Below are positions 52,410 to 61,075 of a DNA stretch of 64,000 nt, in pieces. The notes under the pieces were generated by a model. The model was not told the origin of the DNA and ran no database searches. It worked only from the letters and a program-made list of their open reading frames with translations. How positions within the stretch are numbered: the stretch's first letter is position 1; every line of letters starts with the position of its first letter. The stretch comes from Actinoplanes nipponensis (GTDB taxonomy: Bacteria; Actinomycetota; Actinomycetes; Mycobacteriales; Micromonosporaceae). Location: contig NZ_BOMQ01000008.1 in NCBI RefSeq assembly GCF_016862275.1, positions 186,001 to 250,000 of the forward strand. The letters are read 5' to 3'. The position numbers and the translations under genes were made by a program.

Positions 52410-54734
52410 ATGCGACCCGGAATGCGATTGGGCGTCTTCGTCGATGCCCCTTTCCACCGGGATCCCGCGGTCGCCGCCGGCGCCCTCCACGTGCATCCCG
52501 ACGCGTACAGCTTTCTGCTGTTCGTCTGCGCCGTGGCCGAGCGGTTCGGCGCGCTCACCGTCTTCGGCCGGCAGGCCGCGGACGCCGGCGGGCTGGTCGC
52601 GGTGCCGGCGAGCGAGCAGGTGCGGCTGTGCGGGCTGCCCGCGTACGACAGCCTCCGCGACGTCGGCCGCGTCCTGCGGGTGACCGCCCCGACCGCCCGG
52701 ACCATGTGGCGCGGCCTGCGCGACGTCGATGTCCTGTGGGCCATGGGCCCGCACCCGTTCGGCGTGGTCGGCGGCCTGCTCGCCACCGCCCGCGGGCGCA
52801 CCGTCGTGCTCGGCGTACGCCAGGAGACCGGCGAGTACTTCAAGGCCCGCCTGACTCCGGGGCAGGTGCCCCTGCGGGCCCTGCTCTCCGGGCTGGAGGG
52901 CGGCTACCGGCTGCTGGGCCGGCGGTGGCGGGTCACCGCCGTGGGTTCCGTCGTCGCCCGCCGCTACGGCGCACCGCGCCCCGGCGTCCTCGACATGGTG
53001 GTCCCCCTGGTGCGGGGCAGCCAGCGGCGCACGACCGGCGCCGGGCCGCTGGACTCCGTACGCCTCATCACGGTCGGCCGCCTCGCCGTCGACAAGAACC
53101 CGGGTCTGCTGGTCGAGGCGATGGCCGCCCTGGAGCGCCGTCATCCCGGGCGGTTCCGCCTGGACTGGATCGGCACCGGCCCCCTCGAGGCGCAGACCCG
53201 GCAGCGCGTCGACGCCGCCGGGCTGGCGCACGCCGTCAGCTTCGCGGGTTTCCTGCCGTTCGGCCCCGCGCTGCTCGAGCGGTACGCCGCAGCCGACATC
53301 TTCGTCCACGTCGCCCTCACCGAAGGGGTGCCCCAGGTGCTGCTCGAGGCGGCCGCGCTGGGCGTGCCGATCGTCGCGACCCGGGTCGGTGGGGTCGGCG
53401 ACGCCATGGACCAGGGCCGGTGCGCGGTGCTCGTGCCGCCCAGCGACTGCGGCGCGCTGGTCGAGGCGATCGAGCGGGTCAGTGATCTCCCGGCGCTGCG
53501 GCAGACGATCGCGTCCAACGCCACCGAACGTTTCGCCGACCGCACGCTGGAACACGAGAGCACCCGCGTCGCCGAGTTCCTGGCGACAGGTGCACGCGCC
53601 CCGCGCCCTTCACCGCGCCGATCGATCGAGGAGGCGAACCCCGTGCCCGCGGACGACGCCAGGACCACCGTCACCGTGCTGATTCCGGTGCTGAACGAAC
53701 GCAGATGCATCCGCCAGGCGGTCCGGAGCCTGCAGGATCAGGACTACCGCGGCCCCGTCGAATTCGTCTTCATCGACGGCGGGTCGACCGACGGCACCCG
53801 TGACATCCTGGCCGGGCTGGCCGCCGAGGACCCGCGCATCCGCGTCCTCGACAATCCCCGGCGGATCGCACCGGCCGCGCTGAACATCGGCCTGGCCGCG
53901 ACGGCCGGCGAATACATCGTCCGGGTGGACGCGCACAGCGTCTACCCGCGCGACTACCTGAGCCTCGGCATCGCGCGGATCTCCCGGGGCGACGTGGCCT
54001 CGGTCAGCGGGCCGCAGCTGGCCCGCGGCTCGGGGCCGTGGTCGCGCCGGATCGCCGCCGCCCTGACCACGAAACTCGGCGTGGGGGAGGCCCGGTTCCG
54101 CACACCCGTCGACGGCGAGGTCGAGGTCGACTCGGGCTTCGTCGGGGTCTGGCGCCGCTCCACGCTCGTCGAGGCGGGCGGCTGGAACGAAGAGGTGGCC
54201 CCGGGCGAGGACGGCGAGCTGGCCGCCACGATCCGCGAACGGGGCGGCCGGATCGTCTGCCTGCCCGGCATGGCCGCCGAGTACGCGCCCCGGAACAACC
54301 TGCGCGAGCTGGCCAGGCAGTACTGGGCGTACGGCCGCTCCCGCGTCCAGACCGCCCGCCTGCACCCGGACAGCCTGCGCCGCTCCCACGTCCTCGCGCC
54401 GGCCCTGGCCGGCACGGTCCTCGCCGCCGCGGCCGGCCCCCGCCGCGTGCGCACCGCGGCGCGCACGACCATCGGCGTCTACGCGCTGACCACCGCCGCG
54501 GTGAGCCTGAGCAAGGCCGGGGAGTTGGCGCCCCGCGACGTGGCGGCCCTGCCGGCCGTGTTCGGCACGATGCACCTGAGCTGGGGTTTCGGCTTCCTCT
54601 GGGGGTGCCTCAAGTTCGGGCCGCCGGTGCGTGCCCTGACCACGGTGGCCACCCACCCGTTGCGGCCGCTGCCCCACCAGCGCCGGCCGTCCCCTGCCGG
54701 TACACCCGTTCCCGCACAGACCAGGCGCCGGTGA
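52410..54734 (+). CDS. Bifunctional glycosyltransferase, GT4 fused to GT2 (ExoA-like)
   Basis: Single frame of 774 residues with two glycosyltransferase units. Residues about 1-395 are a GT-B, GT4-type enzyme: RLITVGRLAVDKNPGLLVEA, WIGTGPLEAQTRQRV and ALTEGVPQVLLEAAALGVPI with the E-x7-E pattern. Residues about 415-750 are a GT-A, GT2 enzyme like ExoA: TVTVLIPVLNERRCIRQAVR, FVFIDGGSTDGTRDIL, VRVDAHSVYP and PGEDGELAATIRERGGRIVC, with a C-terminal hydrophobic part. Each would add one sugar to the lipid-linked unit on the cytoplasmic side. ATG 52410 follows AGGAGG. At the junction a second ribosome site and in-frame GTG exist (53628-53645), so the GT2 half may also be made alone. Confidence 0.88.
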   Translation: MRPGMRLGVFVDAPFHRDPAVAAGALHVHPDAYSFLLFVCAVAERFGALTVFGRQAADAGGLVAVPASEQVRLCGLPAYDSLRDVGRVLRVTAPTARTMWRGLRDVDVLWAMGPHPFGVVGGLLATARGRTVVLGVRQETGEYFKARLTPGQVPLRALLSGLEGGYRLLGRRWRVTAVGSVVARRYGAPRPGVLDMVVPLVRGSQRRTTGAGPLDSVRLITVGRLAVDKNPGLLVEAMAALERRHPGRFRLDWIGTGPLEAQTRQRVDAAGLAHAVSFAGFLPFGPALLERYAAADIFVHVALTEGVPQVLLEAAALGVPIVATRVGGVGDAMDQGRCAVLVPPSDCGALVEAIERVSDLPALRQTIASNATERFADRTLEHESTRVAEFLATGARAPRPSPRRSIEEANPVPADDARTTVTVLIPVLNERRCIRQAVRSLQDQDYRGPVEFVFIDGGSTDGTRDILAGLAAEDPRIRVLDNPRRIAPAALNIGLAATAGEYIVRVDAHSVYPRDYLSLGIARISRGDVASVSGPQLARGSGPWSRRIAAALTTKLGVGEARFRTPVDGEVEVDSGFVGVWRRSTLVEAGGWNEEVAPGEDGELAATIRERGGRIVCLPGMAAEYAPRNNLRELARQYWAYGRSRVQTARLHPDSLRRSHVLAPALAGTVLAAAAGPRRVRTAARTTIGVYALTTAAVSLSKAGELAPRDVAALPAVFGTMHLSWGFGFLWGCLKFGPPVRALTTVATHPLRPLPHQRRPSPAGTPVPAQTRRR
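53628..53645 (+). promoter_or_regulatory. Internal ribosome site and in-frame GTG at the GT4-GT2 junction
   Basis: GAGGAGG at 53628-53634 lies 8 nt before GTG 53643, which is in frame with the fused gene and sits just before the GT2 domain, in the interdomain linker. This is the layout of an ordinary gene start. It suggests that two adjacent genes lost the stop between them, and that a free GT2 protein may still be produced. Confidence 0.6.
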
Positions 54735-55669
54735 CCATGCCGGCCCCATCGCCCGACAGCGCCGACCGGGACGTCCAGTCCCTCCCGGCCGGCGACACCA
54801 TGCCGGGCCCGTACCCGACCAACGGCCACGCCGTCGGCGGTTCGGCGATCTACAGCGGATGGTCCCGGGTCGTCCCCACGCAACGCTCCGCCGACGGGCC
54901 GATCATCCTCGACCGGCTGCCGGCCGGGGAGATCCGATCCGCCGCCCGGCGCTCGGTGCTCACCATCGTGGCCCGGCGCTGGAAACTGATCGTCCTGGTC
55001 GTGCTGGCCTGCGTGGCCGGCAGCGTCGCGTACGTGCTGATCGCCCCGGCCAAGTACCAGTCATCGGTGCAGATCCTGGTCACGCCGGCGGAGCCGGACG
55101 CCTCCCTGGACGGGCTGCGGCTGATCGGCGGGTCGGAGCCGACGCGCGCGGTGCAGACGGCGGTCGCTCTGCTGAACACCCAGGACGTGGCCGTCCGCAC
55201 GGCGGAGGGGCTGGGGGACCCGTACACACCGGAGGCGGTGGAGAAGGCGGTCACGGTGACGCCGCGCGGGCAGAGCTACATCGTCAACGTCACGGCGGTG
55301 GCGGGCACGCCCGACGCCGCGGAACTGCTCGCCAGGACCTTCGCCCGCAGCGCGCTCGACCTGCGTAACGCCGACGTCAAGGCGCAGGCGGGGCTGATCG
55401 CCCAGTCGCTCAAGAGATCGATGATCGCGGCCGGCGGGGCGAGCGACGCGCAGAAGGCCGCACTGGCCCGGCTCGACCTGCTGGCGGCCACCGGCGATCC
55501 GACCGTCTCGCTCGCCCCGACCGCGTCGATGGCCACCAGCCGGGCCGGCATCGCACCACCGCTGACCGTGTTCCTGGCGTTCCTGTTCGGCGTCGTGCTC
55601 GGCGTCGTCCTCGCCATGGCCTGGGACGCGATCCGCAGCCGGGCGGGCAGCGACGCGCAATGGGAGTGA
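54731..55669 (+). CDS. Wzz/chain-length-determinant-like protein
   Basis: Membrane protein of 312 residues with the polysaccharide co-polymerase layout: a Pro/Gly-rich cytoplasmic N-terminus, TM1 at about residues 90-110 (LIVLVVLACVAGSVAYVLIA), an extracytoplasmic helical part (about 115-265), and TM2 near 275-300 (TVFLAFLFGVVLGVVLAMAW). AKYQSSVQILVTPAEPD after TM1 is typical. No tyrosine-kinase domain follows. GTG 54731 overlaps the previous stop as GTGA; ATG 54737 is the alternative. It is expected to control polymer length with the polymerase encoded next, which it overlaps by 10 nt. Confidence 0.85.
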   Translation: MTMPAPSPDSADRDVQSLPAGDTMPGPYPTNGHAVGGSAIYSGWSRVVPTQRSADGPIILDRLPAGEIRSAARRSVLTIVARRWKLIVLVVLACVAGSVAYVLIAPAKYQSSVQILVTPAEPDASLDGLRLIGGSEPTRAVQTAVALLNTQDVAVRTAEGLGDPYTPEAVEKAVTVTPRGQSYIVNVTAVAGTPDAAELLARTFARSALDLRNADVKAQAGLIAQSLKRSMIAAGGASDAQKAALARLDLLAATGDPTVSLAPTASMATSRAGIAPPLTVFLAFLFGVVLGVVLAMAWDAIRSRAGSDAQWE

Positions 55670-57054
55670 TGCGGCGCGGCGGCGCGTACGCCGGAATCGT
55701 CGTCCTGGGCGTCCTCGCCGGCGCGGCCTTCGCCTGTCAGCCGCTGTGGACCGTCGGCGCCCTGGCCGCCGCGAGCTTCGTGGCGATCACGCTGCACCGG
55801 TTCGCGTGGGGCGTCGCGCTGTGGGTGCCGTCGTTCTTCGTCGCCGGCGACCCCCGCGGCAAGGCGCTGCTGATGGCCGGGTTCGTCGTCTGCAGCCTGG
55901 TCTGGGTGGCCGACGTCCTGGCCCGGCGCCGGGCCGTGCTGGCCGGGCTGGGCCGGTTCCGTCCGTGGCTTCTCGCCGTCCCGGCGTTCGCGGTCTGGCT
56001 CGTCGTCACGCTCGCCTGGGCGCAGGACCCACCGGCGGCGATCGACGAGGAATGGCGCTGGATGCTCGCGATCGAAGTGTTCATGATCGTGCTGACCGGA
56101 GTCACCCGGGCCGCGGACATGCTCCTCGTCCTCGTCGCGTGGGTCGCCGGCGCGGCCGTCGCCGCGGCTTCGGCGCTGCTCTCCTTCCAGAGCGGCGGCC
56201 AGCTCGGCGCCTCGAACACGCTCGACGACCGACTGGCCGGGGCGGCCGGGGATCCCAACTACCTGGCGTCCCGGCTGATCGCGGGGATGATCCTGGTGTT
56301 CGGGCTGCTGCGGGTGGTGCGCTCGCGGACCGGTCGCGTACTGCTGGTGCTCACGCTGCCGTTGCTGGGCGCGGCCACCGCCGGTACGGGCTCGCGCGGC
56401 GGGTTGCTCGCCGTGGTTCTGGCCGGCGTCGTGGCGCTGGTGGTGTTCCGGCACAAGGCGCGGGTGGTCCTGATCCCGGCGCTCGCGGTCCTCGCCTCCG
56501 GCGCGTTGTGGTTCGCGCTGTTCCCGCAGTTCTGGCTGCGGGTGACGGAGTTCGACGACGGCGGCTCCGGGCGCAGCGACCTGTGGCGGGCGGCGACGCG
56601 GCTGGCGAGCGGCCATCCCGCCGCCGGGATCGGGCTGGGCAACTTCCCGAGCCGGGAGGCGGCGCTCGCGCTGGACATCGGACCGGTCCTGGACGCGCGG
56701 GCCCTGGCCGAGGACCGGCGGGTCGTGCACAACACGTACCTGCAGCTGTGGACCGAGACCGGCGCGATCGGACTGGCCCTGTTCCTGATCATCGTGGGCG
56801 GGTGCGTGTGGTGCTGCCTGCGGGCGGCCCGGACGTACGACCGCCTCGGCCAGGCCCGGCTGGCCGACCTGAGCCGTGTCGTGGTCGTGGCGGTCGCCGC
56901 GTTCGCCGGTTCGGCGATGTTCATCTCGATGGGCCGCGCGTACGAGTTCTGGGTCCTGTTCGCCCTCGGCCCGGTCCTGCTGGCCGTCGCGCACGCCCGG
57001 ACCGCGACGGCGGCGCCCCGACCGAACGAGGTGGCGCGTGAGCCGGCCCGTTGA
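55660..57054 (+). CDS. O-antigen ligase/Wzy-like polymerase
   Basis: Polytopic membrane protein of 464 residues with about 11-12 hydrophobic helices and a large loop near residues 290-370. It belongs to the O-antigen ligase/Wzy group: the sequence GTGSRGGLLAVVLAGVVALV and the loop GSGRSDLWRAATRLASGHPA, then GIGLGNFP and HNTYLQLWTETGAIGLALF, carry the Arg- and His-containing motifs of the family. It probably polymerises lipid-linked repeat units. It overlaps the Wzz-like gene by 10 nt and the flippase gene by 17 nt. Confidence 0.88.
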   Translation: MGVMRRGGAYAGIVVLGVLAGAAFACQPLWTVGALAAASFVAITLHRFAWGVALWVPSFFVAGDPRGKALLMAGFVVCSLVWVADVLARRRAVLAGLGRFRPWLLAVPAFAVWLVVTLAWAQDPPAAIDEEWRWMLAIEVFMIVLTGVTRAADMLLVLVAWVAGAAVAAASALLSFQSGGQLGASNTLDDRLAGAAGDPNYLASRLIAGMILVFGLLRVVRSRTGRVLLVLTLPLLGAATAGTGSRGGLLAVVLAGVVALVVFRHKARVVLIPALAVLASGALWFALFPQFWLRVTEFDDGGSGRSDLWRAATRLASGHPAAGIGLGNFPSREAALALDIGPVLDARALAEDRRVVHNTYLQLWTETGAIGLALFLIIVGGCVWCCLRAARTYDRLGQARLADLSRVVVVAVAAFAGSAMFISMGRAYEFWVLFALGPVLLAVAHARTATAAPRPNEVAREPAR

Positions 57055-58336
57055 GGCGGTCCGGCCGGGCGCGCGACCGGCGCTCGGCTGGGCGGCCGTC
57101 ACCACGTACGGCGCCCAGGTGGCCGTCGCCGTCCTCGGCCTCGCCAACGTCCTGGTCATCGCCCGCTCGCTCGGGCCGGACGGGCGCGGCGACGTCGCGT
57201 TCCTCACCGCGGTCGCGTGGCTCATCGCGTTCTGCTTCACCCTGAGCGCCCACGAAGCCATGGCCAACCGCGCCTCCACCCGGCCGGAGGAGAGGCCCCA
57301 GCTGGCGGGCGGCGCCGTCGTCCTGGCGCTGGTCCTCGGCCTCCCCGGCGCCGCGACCGCGTACCTCGCCGTGCACTATGTGCCGTTCCTGCGTCTGGAC
57401 GTGGACGGGCCGGCGTTCGCAGCCGCGCTGGCGTCGATCCCGGTGCTGATCCTGCAGATGTACCTCTCGTACCTGGTCCGGGCAGCACACGCGGTGGGGG
57501 TGGCGAATGTCGCCCTCGTGGCCACCGCACTGGGCGTCGCCGCCAACGCCACCCTCGCCGCGCTGGGGTTGCTGACCTCCCGCAACGCGGTGTTCGTCTG
57601 GGCCGTCGCGCAACTGCTGTCGGCGCTGGTGCTGGGGGCCTATCTGGTCCGGCGCCTCGGCTCGATCCGGCTGCCCGACCGCGTGCTGGTCCAGCGCCTC
57701 CTGCGGTTCGCGATCCGGGCCCACGGCGCGGGGCTGACCAACAGCGTCACGTACCGGATCGACAGCTGGATTCTCGGCGCGGTCGCCGGCCCGCACCAGC
57801 TCGGCATCTACAGCGTGGCCGTGGCCTGGTTCGAAGGGCTTTTCCTGCTGCCGCAGGCGCTCGTCATGGCGTTGCGACCGACCATCGCCCGGTCGAGCGA
57901 CGAGGAAGCGGGCCGGCTGGCCGGGCGCGGCTGCGCGTTGTCGCTGGCCGTCACCGCCGCCCTGGGCGTCCTGCTCTATCTGGCCGCGCCGCTGCTCTGC
58001 GTCGGCGTGTTCGGGGCCGAGTTCCGGGAATCCGTACCTCTGCTGCGGCTGCTGATCCCCGGGGCGCTCGGCATCGCGACGCTGAAGATCCTGGGCAACG
58101 CGCTGACCGCGCGGGGCCGCCCATGGCTGGAGTCGGCGGCGAGCGGCTGCGCCTTCGGCGTGGCGGTGATCCTCTACCTGGCGGCGATCCCGCACTTCGG
58201 CGCGGTCGGCGCGGCGGTCGCCTCGACGGTGGCGTACCTGATCGGCGGCGGCACCGCGGCCGTTCTCTTCAACCGGACCCTCGGCCGGGGCCGCCGCGCA
58301 CCGGCGGCGACAGCGCCGGGACAGGTGCTGCGATGA
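57038..58336 (+). CDS. Wzx-like polysaccharide flippase
   Basis: Polysaccharide-export membrane protein of 432 residues with about 12 hydrophobic helices, expected to flip undecaprenyl-linked repeat units outward. MATE/PST-family features include VLVIARSLGPDGRGDVAFLT near the start and ITNS-like NSVTYRIDSWILGAVAGPHQ then LGIYSVAVAW in the middle. GTG 57038 (preceded by GAGGTGG) lies inside the end of the polymerase gene, a 17-nt overlap; longer upstream frames are out-of-frame polymerase sequence. Its stop overlaps the next ATG as ATGA. Confidence 0.88.
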   Translation: MSRPVEAVRPGARPALGWAAVTTYGAQVAVAVLGLANVLVIARSLGPDGRGDVAFLTAVAWLIAFCFTLSAHEAMANRASTRPEERPQLAGGAVVLALVLGLPGAATAYLAVHYVPFLRLDVDGPAFAAALASIPVLILQMYLSYLVRAAHAVGVANVALVATALGVAANATLAALGLLTSRNAVFVWAVAQLLSALVLGAYLVRRLGSIRLPDRVLVQRLLRFAIRAHGAGLTNSVTYRIDSWILGAVAGPHQLGIYSVAVAWFEGLFLLPQALVMALRPTIARSSDEEAGRLAGRGCALSLAVTAALGVLLYLAAPLLCVGVFGAEFRESVPLLRLLIPGALGIATLKILGNALTARGRPWLESAASGCAFGVAVILYLAAIPHFGAVGAAVASTVAYLIGGGTAAVLFNRTLGRGRRAPAATAPGQVLR

Positions 58337-59376
58337 TGACGTACGCGCAGCGCTGGGCCGCCGCGGCCGCCGGCTGCCTGCCGCGCCTGCTGGAACGCTC
58401 CCGGACCCGCCCCGGGGTGACCATCCTGATGTACCACGCGCTGAGCTCCGGTCCCGTCGGACTCGGCGACTGGTGCCTGTTGTCCGCGGCGCATTTCCGC
58501 TGGCAGATGCGGTACCTCCGGACCTACTTCGAGGTGCTCGCGCTGTCCGAGGCGGTGACCCGCCTGCAGGAGGGCGCGGTGACCACCCCGGTCGCGGTGG
58601 TCACGTTCGACGACGGCTTCCAGGGCGTACGCGACGCCGGGCTGCCGGTGCTGCGCGAGTTCGGCGTACCCGCCACCGTCTTCCTGAACACCGGGTTCGT
58701 CGACACCGGCCGCACCGTCTGGTTCTGCCGGATCGTCCGGGCGCTCGCGCTGACCGACCGCGAGACCCTCCGGTGGCGGGGCCACCGGTACGCCCTGGGC
58801 AGCCCGTCCGCCCGCCGCGCCGCCTCGGCCGATCTCCAGCACCGGCTCAAGCAGCTGCACCCGGACGTCGTCGAGCAGGAGGTCGGGGCGATCGAGACCC
58901 AGCTGGCGCCACACGCGCCGGGCCGGGGCGACCCGTGGCGGGTGCTCTCGTCCGCCGCGATCCGCGAGCTGGCCGGCTCCGGGCTCGTCGAGTTCGGCGC
59001 GCACACCGACACCCACACGATCCTCACCCGGGTCGACGCCGACCGGGCCGCCCGCGAGATCGACCGCAGCATCCGCGCCACCCGCGACCTGACCGGACGG
59101 CCCTGCGAACTGTTCGCCTACCCCAACGGCACCGCGCAGGACTACGACGCCGGCACCACCGCACTGCTGCGCGACCTCGGGATCCGCGCCGCGGTGACCA
59201 CCCGGCCCGGCCTCAACACCGCCTCGACACCGCTGCTCGAACTCCGCCGCGACGGCGTCGGCGGCGGCCACGGCCTCCTGACGTTCCCGGCGCAGATCCA
59301 TCACTCCCGCGAGCATCTACGCGCGGCGATCGCCGCGCGAGAGCACAGGACCGCTGCCCGCGTCACCGTGGACTGA
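58333..59376 (+). CDS. Polysaccharide deacetylase (NodB homology domain)
   Basis: Carbohydrate esterase 4-type enzyme of 347 residues. Motif 1 VVTFDDGF has Asp93 and Asp94. Motif 2 FGAHTDTHTILTR contains the H-x3-H metal site, and ELFAYPNGTAQDYD is motif 3. No signal peptide or clear membrane anchor is visible, so it may act on a cytoplasmic or lipid-linked intermediate, removing acetyl groups from amino sugars. ATG 58333 overlaps the flippase stop as ATGA. It is the last gene of the operon beginning at 52410. A large upstream open extension is a shadow of the flippase gene. Confidence 0.88.
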   Translation: MMTYAQRWAAAAAGCLPRLLERSRTRPGVTILMYHALSSGPVGLGDWCLLSAAHFRWQMRYLRTYFEVLALSEAVTRLQEGAVTTPVAVVTFDDGFQGVRDAGLPVLREFGVPATVFLNTGFVDTGRTVWFCRIVRALALTDRETLRWRGHRYALGSPSARRAASADLQHRLKQLHPDVVEQEVGAIETQLAPHAPGRGDPWRVLSSAAIRELAGSGLVEFGAHTDTHTILTRVDADRAAREIDRSIRATRDLTGRPCELFAYPNGTAQDYDAGTTALLRDLGIRAAVTTRPGLNTASTPLLELRRDGVGGGHGLLTFPAQIHHSREHLRAAIAAREHRTAARVTVD

Positions 59377-59610
59377 GGGCTGGTCGGTCGGCGGCCCCGC
59401 GTACGGCGTGGCCTCCGCCCTGATGACCACCGTCTCCGCGACGGCCGCCGCCACCCGGCTCCCATACACCGCCACGTCCCTGCACGCCGGGCTCGCCGCT
59501 GCCATCCGGCAGGCCGCCGCGGCCGTGATCGTGGCCGTCGCAGTCACTACTGATTCTGACGGCTTCGGTTCTAACGGTCGTCGCAACACCTGGCCCGTTC
59601 AGGAGTTGCC

Positions 59611-60065
59611 GTGCCCAAGCCCGGCCGTCCGCGTAAGCCACCAGGCGCCGGTCCCGAGCAAGCGAGACGTGATCACGACCCTCGCCTCAGGGCCGGCAGC
59701 ACAATCCGGGCCATCGCCGCGCTGCTGAGCCGGGCGGCGTCCACAATCAGCCGGGAGATCCTCCAAAGCGCCCCGGCGACCGGCGACTACCACCCCTTTG
59801 CAGCTCATCGGAGTGCGGCGGCCGGTCGCCCACGGCCCAAGCCGGCGGTCGAGCCCGGAGCAGATCTGTCGCGCTCTGCCGTTGCGGCATCGCGACCGGC
59901 CCGAAGCCTGTGGCAGTGCGGCTCAACGAGAACACCAACTGCCTGCTCCGCCAGTACATCCCCAAGAGCAGCGACCTCAGCCGGCACACCGCCGAGGACC
60001 TGACCGGAGTAGCCGCCGAACTCATCGGCCGGCCACGCAAGATCCTCGGCTGGGATGTGCGTGCG
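59611..60065 (+). pseudogene. IS30-family transposase remnant, catalytic core deleted
   Basis: GTG 59611 begins an IS30-type N-terminus with helix-turn-helix segment STIRAIAALLSRAASTISRE and DYHPFAAHRSAAAGRPRPK. A frame change then gives SSPEQICRALPLRHRDRPE. The DDE core is gone, and the C-terminus resumes in another frame as LNENTNCLLRQYIPKSSDLS, TAEDLTGVAAELIGRPRK then ILGW near 60060. Roughly 200 residues of the usual protein are missing. Clear flanking inverted repeats were not found. It marks the right border of the polysaccharide cluster. Confidence 0.83.
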
Positions 60066-60080
60066 CTCGGATGTCTTCGA

Positions 60081-60518
60081 CTATGTTACGAAGTCGTCTG
60101 CGCGGGGATCGGCATCCCAACCACGCCGAGCCAGTTCCCGAAGAACTCCTCGTGCACGAGCAGTCCAGAAAAGCAGAACCTGATCACGTTCCGCGGTCTC
60201 GAAGGACACCGCGAGTGCAAAGGCCCAATGCCTGGCCAAGATCGGCCCGTGTGGCAATGCGGTTACCTCAGCGTGTTGCAGCACGTCGGAGCCGGCCCGC
60301 GACGAAAGAGTCAACTTGCTGTCCTCGACCCAGAGGCATACCGACGGCCAACGCATCCGCCTGACGACGCGCAGTGAGTCGCCCCGGGTGAAGTCACGAC
60401 GATCGACATAGGTAAGCCCACCGCGAGCCAGCAAGGTCTTGGAAGCCATCACGGGATGATAGGCCGGTGGCCCGAGAGCTTGGCGCCCGTCGGCAAGCCT
60501 CAGTTTCCGCAGGAACAT
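60081..60518 (-). CDS. Small hypothetical protein
   Basis: Frame of 145 codons with no signal or membrane segment. From residue 24 it looks like a compact beta-rich protein: MASKTLLARGGLTYVDRRDF, RVVRRMRWPSVCLWVEDSKL, ALPHGPILARHWAFALAVSF, then FWTARARGVLRELARRGWDA. I do not recognise the family; the pattern is faintly PH-like. The start is uncertain (60518, or ATG 60449), and neither has a clear ribosome site. It could be real or a remnant beside the IS30 wreck. Confidence 0.5.
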   Translation of the reverse strand: MFLRKLRLADGRQALGPPAYHPVMASKTLLARGGLTYVDRRDFTRGDSLRVVRRMRWPSVCLWVEDSKLTLSSRAGSDVLQHAEVTALPHGPILARHWAFALAVSFETAERDQVLLFWTARARGVLRELARRGWDADPRADDFVT

Positions 60519-60699
60519 TCAGAGTCAGCTGTACGGATCTGCCGCCGAGCGTGCGCGCTGACTACCGAGCGGTCAGGCGGTGATGCTCGACCGTGCCGAC
60601 AACGGCCACGTGAGTGTTCAGGACCCACAGGGACCCACCGTGGCCTGTTCGCCCGCTAGCGTCGAGCTGAGAGACCGTGGCGAAACGGAGGGTCGCATC

Positions 60700-61002
60700 A
60701 TGGTGGGAGTGTTGGCGAAGTTCGAATTCGTTGCCGGCCACGAGGAGGAGGTCAGCCGCTTCTTCGCGGAGGGCCGCGTCATCGTGGAAAGCCAACCCGC
60801 GTCAACCGGGTGGTACGCGGCTCGGCTTGGGCCCTCGACGTATGCGGCCTTCGCCGTCTTCGCAAATGAGGATGACCGTGATGCTCTGCTGGCCGCCGGT
60901 GGCCCGGTGTTATCGAAGACCTACGGCCATCTCTTCGCCGTCCCGCCTACCTTCGACAAGGTGGACATCGTCGAACATCGCGCTCCGGCCTCATCCGGGT
61001 GA
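60700..61002 (+). CDS. Antibiotic-biosynthesis-monooxygenase-fold (dimeric alpha-beta barrel) protein
   Basis: Protein of 100 residues resembling ABM-type ferredoxin-like folds: GVLAKFEFVAGHEEEVSRFF at the start, STGWYAARLGPSTYAAFAVF in the middle, and LLAAGGPVLSKTYGHLFAVP at the end. Such proteins act as small monooxygenases or in stress responses, and the substrate here is unknown. ATG 60700 has GGAGGG 7 nt upstream; an in-frame start at 60580 is not supported. Confidence 0.72.
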   Translation: MVGVLAKFEFVAGHEEEVSRFFAEGRVIVESQPASTGWYAARLGPSTYAAFAVFANEDDRDALLAAGGPVLSKTYGHLFAVPPTFDKVDIVEHRAPASSG

Positions 61003-61075
61003 TTACCGAAGTCCGTCACGCATCCGGATCTGCCGCGATCCGCGCGTCCAGCGGGCCATGATGGGTCTCGATCGG

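Noticed and set aside
54038..54730. Possible longer N-terminus for the Wzz-like protein, the frame being open back to 54038
   Set aside because: This stretch lies inside the GT2 coding region in another frame; GTGA coupling at 54731 and the family layout place the start there.
59408..59610. Ala-rich open frame before the IS30 remnant
   Set aside because: Frames on both strands are open through GC bias; no start signal or domain, and it runs into the transposase fragment.
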